Shown in pieces: positions 25,563 to 33,351 of a stretch of 35,229 nt of DNA (position 1 is the first letter of the stretch; the number at the start of each line of letters is the position of its first letter). Position numbers and translations under genes: made by a program. Under the pieces are notes generated by a model. That model did no database searches and was not told the DNA's origin. It was given only the letters and a program-made list of their open reading frames with translations. The stretch is from Rossellomorea vietnamensis NBRC 101237 (GTDB lineage: Bacteria; Bacillota; Bacilli; Bacillales; Bacillaceae_B), in contig NZ_BCVQ01000039.1 in the NCBI RefSeq assembly GCF_001591825.1, positions 1 through 35,229 on the forward strand. The letters run 5' to 3'.

Positions 25563-26783
25563 ATGAAGTACATATGGAAGCAATATATGAAAGCGCCTTT
25601 TGTTTTGAAGATGTCCGTCGGGTTCCTTTTAGGGATCATCGTCGGTCTTGTCTTTAAATCAGATGCTGAGATTCTGAAACCATTTGGGACGGTACTTATT
25701 CACCTTCTTAGCTTGATTGCCATTCCAGTGATATTCCTCACCGTAGTTCAAGCAGTGAACAAGATGAGTATGAGGCAGCTTGGTCGGATGGGGTGGAAGC
25801 TGATTCTTTATTATGCAGCCACCACGGCAGCCGCTGTCTTCATCGGTCTTGGTTTGGCGTTCCTGTTCAACCCTGGAACCAATTTGGAACTGCCTAATAC
25901 ACAAGTGGAAGAACCGAAAGCACCTCAGTTTGGGGATGTTTTGCTGCAAATTATTCCTGATAACCTGTTCCAGGCTTTTGCCGGAGGTGATACTCTGGCC
26001 ATCATGTTCCTGGCCATCATCATGGGGGTTTCCATTTCATGGATGAAATTTTCTGCAGATAGCAAGATGCAGGAATATGGGGGACTACTGGATAAAGTTT
26101 TCACAGCCTTTAACGAAATGTTTTATATCCTCCTTAGAGGGGTGTTGGCTTATGCTCCCATCGGGGTGTTTGCCATCAGTGCGGCTACATTTGGTCAGCA
26201 GGGATGGGAAACGATCCAGTCCCTACTGAAGTTTGTCGGGGTCTTTTATCTAGGACTTCTTCTTCTTTGGGTTGTCGTATATGCTGGATTCTTGAAGGTG
26301 ACGGGTAACTCTGTCATCACTTTCTTCAAACAGACGAAAGAAGCATACAGCACTGCTTTCTTTACATCCAGCAGTATCGCATCTTTGCCGGTGGCCATTC
26401 AGTCTGCCAAAAAAGCGGGGATCTCTGAGAAAACGGCGAATTTCGCGTTACCATTAGGCGCTATCTTCAATTCAGACGGTGGAGCTTTACGAATGGGTGT
26501 ATCGATTGTATTCGCAGCAAATGTGACGAATCTGCACCTTTCCGTTACCGACCTGTTGATGATCGTGCTGGTCGGGACTTTACTGTCTATAGGAACATCT
26601 GGAGTTCCTGCTGCAGGATTGGTTACATTATCTGCAGTCTTAACGATGTTCGGCTTACCGCTCGAAATAGTCGCCCTCATTGCAGGAGTCGATGCCATTA
26701 TCGGAATGGGTGGAACCGCATCTAACGTAACCGGCGACATCGTCGGTGCAGCAGTGGTTGATCGTTCTGAAGCGAACGGGTAA
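25563..26783 (+). CDS. Dicarboxylate/amino acid:cation symporter (DAACS/GltP fold)
   Basis: Sodium- or proton-coupled secondary transporter of the glutamate-transporter fold, 406 residues with about eight transmembrane helices. Hairpin 1 is TSSSIASLPV, the helix-7 motif reads NSDGGA (residues 303-308) where most members have NMDGTA, and hairpin 2 contains SIGTSGVPAAG. In helix 8 (377-392, DAIIGMGGTASNVTGD), Gly381 and Gly384 occupy the positions of Asp394 and Arg397 of the archaeal homologue GltPh, which bind the substrate amino and side-chain carboxylate groups. Asp377, Asn388 and Asp392, linked to helix packing and sodium binding, are kept. The substrate is therefore probably not aspartate or glutamate. 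Confidence 0.86.
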   Translation: MKYIWKQYMKAPFVLKMSVGFLLGIIVGLVFKSDAEILKPFGTVLIHLLSLIAIPVIFLTVVQAVNKMSMRQLGRMGWKLILYYAATTAAAVFIGLGLAFLFNPGTNLELPNTQVEEPKAPQFGDVLLQIIPDNLFQAFAGGDTLAIMFLAIIMGVSISWMKFSADSKMQEYGGLLDKVFTAFNEMFYILLRGVLAYAPIGVFAISAATFGQQGWETIQSLLKFVGVFYLGLLLLWVVVYAGFLKVTGNSVITFFKQTKEAYSTAFFTSSSIASLPVAIQSAKKAGISEKTANFALPLGAIFNSDGGALRMGVSIVFAANVTNLHLSVTDLLMIVLVGTLLSIGTSGVPAAGLVTLSAVLTMFGLPLEIVALIAGVDAIIGMGGTASNVTGDIVGAAVVDRSEANG

Positions 26784-26798
26784 TTACTTTATTGAAGA

Positions 26799-26828
26799 GG
26801 GACGGACCTCCACTTTGGGGTCCGTCCC
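26799..26828. repeat. GGGACGGACC hairpin, copy 4 (between convergent genes)
   Basis: GGGACGGACCTC (26799-26810) pairs over 12 bp, with one U-G pair, with GGGGTCCGTCCC (26817-26828) around a 6-nt loop. It fills the 54-nt gap between the symporter gene (+) and the XRE regulator gene (-), so it probably terminates both. ACTTATTTCTT follows on the + strand. Confidence 0.85.
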
Positions 26829-26837
26829 ACTTATTTC

Positions 26838-27767
26838 TTACTTAATAACCCTTTCTTCAACAACGTGGTGGTCGATGTATGGCATGATCGGGATGATTTC
26901 CTGCATTCCTTTTTTTGTGATGGCGTCTATGGCGAGTTCATTTAGAAAATCTTTCTGAATGAAAGGTGCGATTGATACGAGTGAATGTATTCCATCCCTG
27001 TGATAACCTTCTTTAGCACAGTGACTTAATGTTTCTTGACTGATAAATGGGGCAAGAGCAGATAGGGAATGTAATCCATTTGACTGAAACTCCTTCTGAG
27101 CACCCTCATTTATAACAGATTGAGTAATAAATGGAGCCAGGGAGGCAAGACTTTCTATTCCATTCGCTTCAAATTCCTCTTGAGCACACTCATCAATGAT
27201 CTTTTGACTGATAAATGATGCCATCGGTGCTAATCCTACCATCCCTCTTAACTCAACTTCTTTCTTGGCACATTCATCAATCTTATCCTGACTGATATAA
27301 GAGGCGATGGAGGTCAAACCTGCTAGACCATTCAATTGAAATTGGTTATTGGCTAAAATGTCTATTGAATCTTGATGAATAAATGGAGCTATTAAAGATA
27401 GATCCTCAAGTGAAAGCTCTCCTTCTACTTTCTGATACAAGCTGTCTGCCAGGTCTTCAGTAAGAAGGGGAGCAACGTTGATCAACTCATCCTTATCGAT
27501 TGGTTGCGAATCAACCAAAAACTCATTCTCAACCAATACTTTTACCAGATTTGTCCCTTTACTATTGTCTAACAAATCATCGATGCTGCTATTAAATATT
27601 TTTGCTAGTTCGGGTAGTTTGGAAATATCCGGCATGGTTTTGCCCCGCTCCCAATTACTGATTGCTTGGAAGCTGACCCCAAGCTGATCAGCGAGTGCCA
27701 TCTGTGTAATGTTGTGTCTCTTCCTTAAATGTGCAATTTGTTTCCCAACCTTTGTCATATCAAACAT
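26838..27767 (-). CDS. XRE-family regulator with seven and a part 28-residue repeats
   Basis: DNA-binding protein of 309 residues. Residues about 7-65 are a classic XRE helix-turn-helix (QIAHLRKRHNITQ, QLGVSFQAISNWERGK). From residue 91 to the end run seven consecutive 28-residue repeats and a 23-residue eighth, with consensus GL.SL..IAPFISQ..ID..A...; each looks like two short helices, so together they would form an alpha-solenoid. No known ligand-binding family is recognised in the repeats. ATG 27767 follows GAGGTGA; GTG 27776 overlaps that site. No target genes are evident nearby beyond its own promoter. Confidence 0.82.
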   Translation of the reverse strand: MFDMTKVGKQIAHLRKRHNITQMALADQLGVSFQAISNWERGKTMPDISKLPELAKIFNSSIDDLLDNSKGTNLVKVLVENEFLVDSQPIDKDELINVAPLLTEDLADSLYQKVEGELSLEDLSLIAPFIHQDSIDILANNQFQLNGLAGLTSIASYISQDKIDECAKKEVELRGMVGLAPMASFISQKIIDECAQEEFEANGIESLASLAPFITQSVINEGAQKEFQSNGLHSLSALAPFISQETLSHCAKEGYHRDGIHSLVSIAPFIQKDFLNELAIDAITKKGMQEIIPIMPYIDHHVVEERVIK

Positions 27768-27875
27768 AATACTCACCTCGTTTAAAAGAATAATTTAAGT
27801 GTACTTTTTGATAACAGAATTTCATATCAAGTATTGCTTGAGTTTTAGAAAATTTAATTCAATTCCTGCTTTAGT

Positions 27876-27907
27876 AGGGACGGACCTTGAAAACAAGGTC
27901 CGTCCCT
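27876..27907. repeat. GGGACGGACC hairpin, copy 5
   Basis: AGGGACGGACCTTG (27876-27889), AAAA loop, and a perfect 14-bp complementary arm (27894-27907). It begins 4 nt beyond the LysR stop codon on the minus strand and so acts at the end of that gene. Same arms and loop as copy 3. Confidence 0.88.
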
Positions 27908-27911
27908 CTAT

Positions 27912-28751
27912 TTAATTTGAATGCTCAATCAAGGATATCAGTTCTTTTATGACTGGATCTGAAGTGGCTGTTTCAGGATGAACCGCATAAATGGGGCGGT
28001 GGACAATATATGGCTCAATGGGGACGAGTTTTCCTTGGAGCACCTCGTCTTTGACCATGGAGCTTGAAAGAAATGCGATCCCGAGTCCCCTTACAGCAAG
28101 TTGTTTGATTAAGAAATGACTGCTTGCTTCAAGGACTTCAACCGGTACAATTCGCTCTGATTTTAAGAAGTCATCCGCATATTCCCTCGTCCCTGATCCT
28201 TTTTCCCTGAGGATGAAGGGGGAGGAATGGAGGTTCATCCTGTTGCTAGCGAAGAAGCGGAGTTCATCCCGACTGATCACCTCTACATGAAAAGGCTCTA
28301 AACCTTTTGTTCCTTCTACGAGGGCAAGGTCGAGATTGTTAGTATTCAAAGCTTCCACTATCGTCTCGTGATTGTGAATCATCAATTGTAAACGGACTTG
28401 AGGGTACAAGACCTTGATCTTTTTGACAAAATCGGGAAGCAAAACATCACTGACGGTGTGAGTGGAACCAATCCGTAATTGAATTTCCTGCTTTGCTTGA
28501 TTGACTTGTTCCATTGTCCTCCATAGTTCCAGCATCTCTTTCCCTTGCTCAAATACCCGTTCACCTGCAGGCGTCAATTCAAACAGCTGATTGGTGGAGG
28601 AACGGTGAATGAGTGCTGCACCAAGGGCTTGCTCCAACTTTTTAATATGGACGCTGACAGTAGGTTGGGATAAATTCAGGTATTCACTTGTCTTGGTGAA
28701 ATGCTGAAGTTGGGCAAGAGTGACAAACGTACGGATCCAGTCCAGTTGCAT
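27912..28751 (-). CDS. LysR-family transcriptional regulator
   Basis: LysR-type regulator, 279 residues. The N-terminal winged helix-turn-helix (residues about 4-63) includes FVTLAQLQHFTKTSEYLNLSQPTVSVHIKKLE broken over its two helices, followed by the linker helix and a two-lobed effector domain (about 90-279, starting LRIGSTHTVSDVLLP). The divergent neighbour is a TauE/SafE exporter 100 bp away, the usual layout for a LysR protein and its target. A sulfur-compound or organic-anion effector is therefore inferred. ATG 28751 or 28754 follow TGGAGGT. Confidence 0.87.
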   Translation of the reverse strand: MQLDWIRTFVTLAQLQHFTKTSEYLNLSQPTVSVHIKKLEQALGAALIHRSSTNQLFELTPAGERVFEQGKEMLELWRTMEQVNQAKQEIQLRIGSTHTVSDVLLPDFVKKIKVLYPQVRLQLMIHNHETIVEALNTNNLDLALVEGTKGLEPFHVEVISRDELRFFASNRMNLHSSPFILREKGSGTREYADDFLKSERIVPVEVLEASSHFLIKQLAVRGLGIAFLSSSMVKDEVLQGKLVPIEPYIVHRPIYAVHPETATSDPVIKELISLIEHSN

Positions 28752-28822
28752 CATATACCTCCATTAATAAACGTAATCGACTATATTATCATTATTCATT
28801 TCTATTATAACTTATATAGAGG

Positions 28823-28828
28823 TATAAT
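28823..28828 (+). promoter_or_regulatory. -10 of the TauE/SafE gene and LysR control region
   Basis: A consensus TATAAT lies 17 bp after the weak -35 TTCTAT (28800-28805). The predicted transcription start near 28835 makes an ATG at 28834 unusable and fixes ATG 28855 as the start. The interval upstream has TTATA and TATAA inverted elements (28806-28829) that could be part of a LysR T-N11-A type site; that part is tentative. Confidence 0.45.
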
Positions 28829-28854
28829 GTTCTATGAAGGAAGTGACGTACGAC

Positions 28855-29703
28855 ATGGAATGGATTTTATTTATGATAGGTGGCGCCGTCATCGGTGTCA
28901 TCTCAGGTTTTTTCGGGATAGGGGGCGGAATTGTTCTGACTCCTACCTTACTGGTCCTTGGTTACGAGCCTAGTCAGGCCATCATCTTATCTTTGATGCT
29001 TACTCTGGGATCTACGGTAACAGGTACACTGTCACATCTCCGTTTAAAGAATGTGTCCAAAAAGTTAGCGGTTTTCCTTGGAGTATTCGGAGTCATAGGC
29101 TCTGTAGTGACTGTACCATTTGTAAAATGGCTTGATGCCATCAACGGGGCATCGACGTTCATCTCAATTGTCTATATTGCCATATTAAGTTGGTTTTCTT
29201 ACCAGTTTTTAAGTAAACGACAACAGGACTCGAAGCCTAAAGGAGTCTTTGCAGCTCCCGTCATAGGCTTATTCACGGGAATGATTTCATCCCTAATGGG
29301 TGTCAGCGGGGGATTTGTCATGACTCCCTTACTTACGAAATGGCTCAAACTTGATCTGAACAAAGCAATTGGAACCAGTATATCTGCTGCTTCCATTATC
29401 GTATTGTCCGGGATCACCTCATATATGTACACAGGGGAGTCACTTGACTATCGCCACGGAATTTTGCTGATCATCGGTGCGTTGATCGGGACACCGATCG
29501 GTTCCATCCAGCTTAAACGATTTTCAGGCGTCATCGTCAAACGGATGCTTGCCGTACTTTATATGGTCGTTGCAGTGAGTGTCTTCTTCAAGATGCTATC
29601 AATCGCAACTGTCTCACTCGGTTTGATTCTGGGGGCGGTACTCGTTTTCTTCGGAATGCTGATTTATTCACTACAGCAATCCAAAAGGACAGCAAACTAC
29701 TGA
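28855..29703 (+). CDS. TauE/SafE-family anion (sulfite) exporter
   Basis: Membrane protein of 282 residues with about eight helices in two homologous halves. The signature glycine-rich loops are GFFGIGGGIVLTPTL near the start and SLMGVSGGFVMTPLL in the middle, the duplicated TauE/SafE motif. Members export sulfite, sulfoacetate or related anions. ATG 28855 has AAGGAAGTGA upstream. The divergent LysR gene is the likely regulator, and a perfect terminator follows. Substrate not determined. Confidence 0.87.
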   Translation: MEWILFMIGGAVIGVISGFFGIGGGIVLTPTLLVLGYEPSQAIILSLMLTLGSTVTGTLSHLRLKNVSKKLAVFLGVFGVIGSVVTVPFVKWLDAINGASTFISIVYIAILSWFSYQFLSKRQQDSKPKGVFAAPVIGLFTGMISSLMGVSGGFVMTPLLTKWLKLDLNKAIGTSISAASIIVLSGITSYMYTGESLDYRHGILLIIGALIGTPIGSIQLKRFSGVIVKRMLAVLYMVVAVSVFFKMLSIATVSLGLILGAVLVFFGMLIYSLQQSKRTANY

Positions 29704-29717
29704 CGAGACAATTTTTG

Positions 29718-29743
29718 GAGAGGGGATTCCCCTCTCTTTTTTT
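29718..29743 (+). terminator. Rho-independent terminator after the TauE/SafE gene
   Basis: GAGAGGGG (29718-29725), loop ATT, CCCCTCTC (29729-29736) and seven T. Near-ideal. The following ~190 nt before the M20 gene contain a TTGACA (29853-29858) without a matching -10 and nothing else of note. Confidence 0.9.
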
Positions 29744-29935
29744 ATTTTTGAAAGGAAGAAGGATATAGTTGTCTAGGTAGAGAACCTATTTTTATATGGA
29801 AGGTCTGAAGTGTGTATTGATCCTTATCGCCTTTATCTTGCTTCACTATTCATTGACAATCTGTCTAATGATTAGCAGGACAATAGACCGTACAATGGTA
29901 ATAAGTCTAAAATTTATTTGTAAAGGATGATTCTA

Positions 29936-31228
29936 TTGACGATCAATCGAAAAAGATTAAACCTTCATCTGCAAGAGCTAGCTGAAATCGGAAAAATTGG
30001 GGAAACTGGCGTTTGCCGCCTGGCTCACTCGAAAGAGGATCGGCAGGGCGTGGACAAAGTTAAAGAGTGGATGGAAGAGGCTGGTTTAACGACAAAGATT
30101 GATGGATTTGGTAATCTGATTGGCAGGCTCGAAGGAAAGGATAATACCAAACCAATCCTTATTCTTGGATCTCACATCGATTCACAGCCTTATGGGGGCA
30201 GATTCGATGGGACAGCGGGAGCACTGGGAGCAATCGAAGTGGTTCATACGATGATGGACAATGGAATCATTCCTGAACGGACCATTGAAGTGATATGTTT
30301 TTCTGATGAAGAAGGAAGCCGTTTCAATAAAGGCATCTTTGGCGTGAGGGCTTTGGCAGGGATGCTTGAAGAGGGTGAACTTGAGCGGAAAGACAAGGCT
30401 GGGGTTACTAGAAGGGAAGCACTGAAGGAGTTTGGTGTCGATACAGACCTGACACAAAGCCCTGTATATAAGAAGGGTGATATCGCGGCCTTCCTGGAGC
30501 TTCATATCGAACAAGGACCAGTGCTTGAAGGAAAAGATAAGCCGGTAGGAATTGTTTCAGGAATTTCAGGGCCGATTTGGTTGACGGTAGCACTCGAAGG
30601 ATTTGCCGGCCATGCCGGATCCGTTCCGATGAAGATGAGACAGGATGCTCTTGTCGGTGCTTCAGAAATCATTCGCAAATTCGATGAACTGGTGAAAGAA
30701 GAAGGAACCGATACAACGGTTGGGACAGTGGGAAGTATGCAGGTGTTTCCAAATTCCAGAAACATTATTGCTGAAAAGGTAGAGTTTACAATTGATCTGC
30801 GTGATATCGATCTTGAGGCACGGACCAAACTCGAGCAAAAACTTTATCAACTGATCGAAGAAACCGCTTCTACTTATCATCTCAAATACGACATCAAAGA
30901 AGATACGCGAAGTGAACCAAGGTATTGTGCCGATTGGATCAAAAAAGTCATGAAGGAAGAGGACGAAAAGCTCGGTTTCGATTCTCCTACCTTGATGAGC
31001 GGACCGTTCCATGATGCCCTGATTATGTCCTATATCAGTGATTACGGAATGATCTTTGTCCGCTGTGAAAAAGGGATCAGTCACAACCCATTAGAGTTTG
31101 CCGAGATGGATGATATCGAAAAAGGTGTGCAGCTTCTATACGCCACCTCTATAAGAATTTGTCAGGAACAAACAGTTGATCACCTTGTACCGGATAAAGT
31201 CGGGTACTCTATTAATGATAAAAACTAA
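29936..31228 (+). CDS. M20-family N-carbamoyl-amino acid / ureido amidohydrolase
   Basis: Zinc-dependent amidohydrolase of the N-carbamoyl-L-amino acid hydrolase, beta-ureidopropionase and allantoate amidohydrolase group, 430 residues. Metal-site motifs are GSHIDSQPYGGRFDG (His80, Asp91), FSDEEGSRF (Glu125-Glu126), ELHIEQGPVLE (His190) and SGPFHDAL near the C-terminus. GSHIDSQP with GGRFDG favours a carbamoylase over allantoate hydrolase (which usually has GSHIDTV), but this is inference. TTG 29936 follows AAAGGATGA; ATG 29927 lies inside that site. It appears monocistronic. Confidence 0.85.
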   Translation: MTINRKRLNLHLQELAEIGKIGETGVCRLAHSKEDRQGVDKVKEWMEEAGLTTKIDGFGNLIGRLEGKDNTKPILILGSHIDSQPYGGRFDGTAGALGAIEVVHTMMDNGIIPERTIEVICFSDEEGSRFNKGIFGVRALAGMLEEGELERKDKAGVTRREALKEFGVDTDLTQSPVYKKGDIAAFLELHIEQGPVLEGKDKPVGIVSGISGPIWLTVALEGFAGHAGSVPMKMRQDALVGASEIIRKFDELVKEEGTDTTVGTVGSMQVFPNSRNIIAEKVEFTIDLRDIDLEARTKLEQKLYQLIEETASTYHLKYDIKEDTRSEPRYCADWIKKVMKEEDEKLGFDSPTLMSGPFHDALIMSYISDYGMIFVRCEKGISHNPLEFAEMDDIEKGVQLLYATSIRICQEQTVDHLVPDKVGYSINDKN

Positions 31229-31298
31229 AGAGTTAACTTATGAATAGTACTAAGGTATGCGGTCCCACTACTACAAAGCTATCTATTCACCTGGCCAG

Positions 31299-31335
31299 GC
31301 TATCTCTTATGATGCTAAAGAGATAGCTTCTTTTA
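31299..31335 (+). terminator. Rho-independent terminator after the M20 gene
   Basis: GCTATCTCTT (31299-31308) pairs perfectly over 10 bp with AAGAGATAGC (31318-31327), followed by TTCTTTTATC. An upstream AGCTATCT (31277-31284) could pair with the same right arm as an alternative. Confidence 0.8.
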
Positions 31336-31456
31336 TCGTATAGTCAAACCTGACATGAGATCAAACAAGAATGATATCCGTAATGGTGCAATCGTTTGCA
31401 CATTATAGGAATTTTAGATAATATAAATTCAAAGCTACTTATTGATGGAGGTCTAC

Positions 31457-32029
31457 ATGAAAACGGAAAAACAAAAAATGCTCCAGGGTGAACTTTATGA
31501 ACCCTGGGATCCACAATTAATCGAAGAGAGAAAAAGAGCCCGCTATTTAACGCGAATGTTAAATCTTACAACGGAGGAAGAAGGGGAAAAAAGAGTTTCT
31601 ACACTAAAACAGCTATTCGGTTCAACAGGAGAAACCGTTTATTTAGAACCAAACTTTCAATGTGATTATGGATATAACATTCACGTAGGAGACAATTTCT
31701 TTGCTAATTTTGACTGCGTGATATTGGATGTGTGCAAAGTCAGCATCGGAAATAATTGTATGCTGGCACCCGGGGTACATATATACACAGCCACTCATCC
31801 TGTAAATCCCATAGAGAGAAATAAGGGACCTGAGTTTGGTAAGCCTGTCACTATCGGGGACAACTGCTGGATTGGCGGCGGAGCAATCATTAACCCAGGA
31901 GTGAGCATTGGGGATAATGTAGTCATTGCTTCTGGTGCTGTTGTGACAAAAGATGTTCCATCCAACGTAGTGATTGGTGGTAATCCTGCCCGCATCATCA
32001 AGGAAATTGAAGTGGAAGAAATAAGATAA
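31457..32029 (+). CDS. maa: Sugar O-acetyltransferase (maltose/galactoside acetyltransferase family)
   Basis: Acetyl-CoA-dependent O-acetyltransferase of sugars, 190 residues, left-handed beta-helix. The N-terminal helical cap ([15 protein letters not shown]) and hexapeptide repeats with the catalytic His114 in ATHPVNP match maltose O-acetyltransferase. The C-terminus [10 protein letters not shown] is standard. ATG 31457 follows GGAGGT. The gene symbol is by family resemblance; the acceptor sugar is not shown. Confidence 0.87.
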   Translation: MKTEKQKMLQGELYEPWDPQLIEERKRARYLTRMLNLTTEEEGEKRVSTLKQLFGSTGETVYLEPNFQCDYGYNIHVGDNFFANFDCVILDVCKVSIGNNCMLAPGVHIYTATHPVNPIERNKGPEFGKPVTIGDNCWIGGGAIINPGVSIGDNVVIASGAVVTKDVPSNVVIGGNPARIIKEIEVEEIR

Positions 32030-32048
32030 CGATAGGAATAAAATGTTA

Positions 32049-32082
32049 AAAGGAGCTGGGAAACGGTACTCCCAGCTCCTTT
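32049..32082. terminator. Bidirectional terminator between convergent genes
   Basis: AAAGGAGCTGGGA (32049-32061) pairs perfectly over 13 bp with TCCCAGCTCCTTT (32070-32082). Short A- and T-runs flank it. It serves the acetyltransferase gene (+) and the secreted-protein gene (-), whose stop codon is 2 nt away. Confidence 0.9.
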
Positions 32083-32084
32083 CA

Positions 32085-32711
32085 TTAAAATTTATCAGGA
32101 AACTGCTTCACGATTCCATCAGATAGGGCATCAGACAAATGAAGGATATGTGCTTTACCATCATCAAAGCTTTTGACATTAGCTTTCCAATCTTTTTTAA
32201 TCCGAGCCACTGCTTCATCGGTCACGAACTGTAAATGCATGTATAGCAAATCTTTTAATTTTTTTTCAGACCAATTGGGATTGGCTCTTGCTAGGAATCG
32301 GGCAATATCGTCGGCATTTCGATACCATTCTTTATTAAGCTGCTCTACGTCAGCCGATTTGCCAGCTTTAGCAGCTTCTACGATTTTTCCCGCAAGTACA
32401 ATATGTTCTGTCAATAAATCCGCTAATTGGTTACCTGCTTTTTCCCCATAATAGGGTTTGATTGCACTCCCGATATCTTTCTGGTTCTGAAGCAACCTTG
32501 CCAGTACGACATCGGTGTCTTCCAACCCATCCACTGCACTAATGATGTAATTCCTTGTGTAGAATACATGATCGGTCCATAATGTCCTCATATCTTCCCG
32601 GACCTTCATACTCGCTTCACTTATACAGGAATCCTGCTTGGCTGCTGCCACCCCAGGCAATGAAAAGAGTGACGCCATCACAACTAACAATAAAACCGCA
32701 TATTTTTTCAA
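32085..32711 (-). CDS. Secreted helical protein of unknown function
   Basis: A 208-residue exported protein. A signal peptide (KKYAVLLLVVMASLFSLPGVAAA, broken here as basic start, hydrophobic core and AAA cleavage region) is followed by an all-helical region with repeated LL..H/LWTDHV-type segments and a conserved C-terminus GIVKQFPDKF. Similar proteins are widespread in Bacillales, sometimes mislabelled glycosyltransferase; no catalytic motif is visible. TTG 32711 is the start because GGGAGGT sits 7 nt upstream; the in-frame ATGs at 32729 and 32726 lie before that site. Confidence 0.75.
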   Translation of the reverse strand: MKKYAVLLLVVMASLFSLPGVAAAKQDSCISEASMKVREDMRTLWTDHVFYTRNYIISAVDGLEDTDVVLARLLQNQKDIGSAIKPYYGEKAGNQLADLLTEHIVLAGKIVEAAKAGKSADVEQLNKEWYRNADDIARFLARANPNWSEKKLKDLLYMHLQFVTDEAVARIKKDWKANVKSFDDGKAHILHLSDALSDGIVKQFPDKF

Positions 32712-32893
32712 CTGAATACCTCCCATCATAATTGTTCTATATTTATCATTCGTTTATTTAAGAAAAACATTCAATCAGATATGATGGTAAGGAATGATAA
32801 CCTGAAAAAAGTTGTCCATTTTTAAAAAAAATGAGTTGCTTGTCCTCACCAACCCGACACTTTCGACATAAAGTGTTCTATGGAGGTGATGCA

Positions 32894-33064
32894 TTGGCAA
32901 GAAAAATTCTACAATATCTTTTTCTCAGTCCATCCGTAACTCATGCCAATTTAGAAATGGGATCTCCTTCCCTCTCAAATCCGTACGTTGCACAGTTTGG
33001 GGTAACCCTTAGGCCCCATATTAAGGTAAAAAACAATGATTATAAGATCAACAGTTCATACTGA
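32894..33064 (+). CDS. Short ORF with a perfect ribosome site, function unknown
   Basis: A possible 56-residue protein starting at TTG 32894, 4 nt after a perfect GGAGGTGAT. The sequence (ARKILQYLFLSPSVTH, NPYVAQFGVTLRP) fits no family recognised and has no clear membrane span. A strong terminator lies about 155 nt downstream, consistent with a transcript. The segment 33065-33219 between shows nothing further. It could be a decayed gene. Confidence 0.4.
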   Translation: MARKILQYLFLSPSVTHANLEMGSPSLSNPYVAQFGVTLRPHIKVKNNDYKINSSY

Positions 33065-33219
33065 AAAAATCGAAGCGAACACAGTATGGAACTCCGCCGG
33101 TCAAGAAATACAATGATAATGAATAAAGTGAATAAGATCGTGTTTTTCGCAATACAATAGAGAGAAAGAAAAACTAAACCCTATAAGAAAGTCCCCTCCA
33201 TGAATATAGAATCGTACGT

Positions 33220-33258
33220 AAAAAAGTGTTTCCTGTTCCTTAGCAGGGAACCTTTTTT
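33220..33258 (+). terminator. Rho-independent terminator upstream of the amidase gene
   Basis: AAAAAAGTGTTTCCTG (33220-33235) pairs with CAGGGAACCTTTTTT (33244-33258) with one bulged T and one G-U pair. A 12-bp perfect palindrome CAAGCATGCTTG follows at 33291-33302, about 50 nt before the amidase start, and might be an operator. Confidence 0.8.
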
Positions 33259-33351
33259 ATATTGAAGAGGGGTGGCGATAGGAAATTGTCCAAGCATGCT
33301 TGTCCATTTGAGAATATAGTACTATATGTCAAGCTTTTAGGAGGAAATTAA

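Noticed and set aside
9488..27907. GGGACGGACC repeats as CRISPR repeats or insertion-sequence ends
   Set aside because: Copies are far apart with no uniform spacers and no transposase between any pair; each is a self-contained hairpin.
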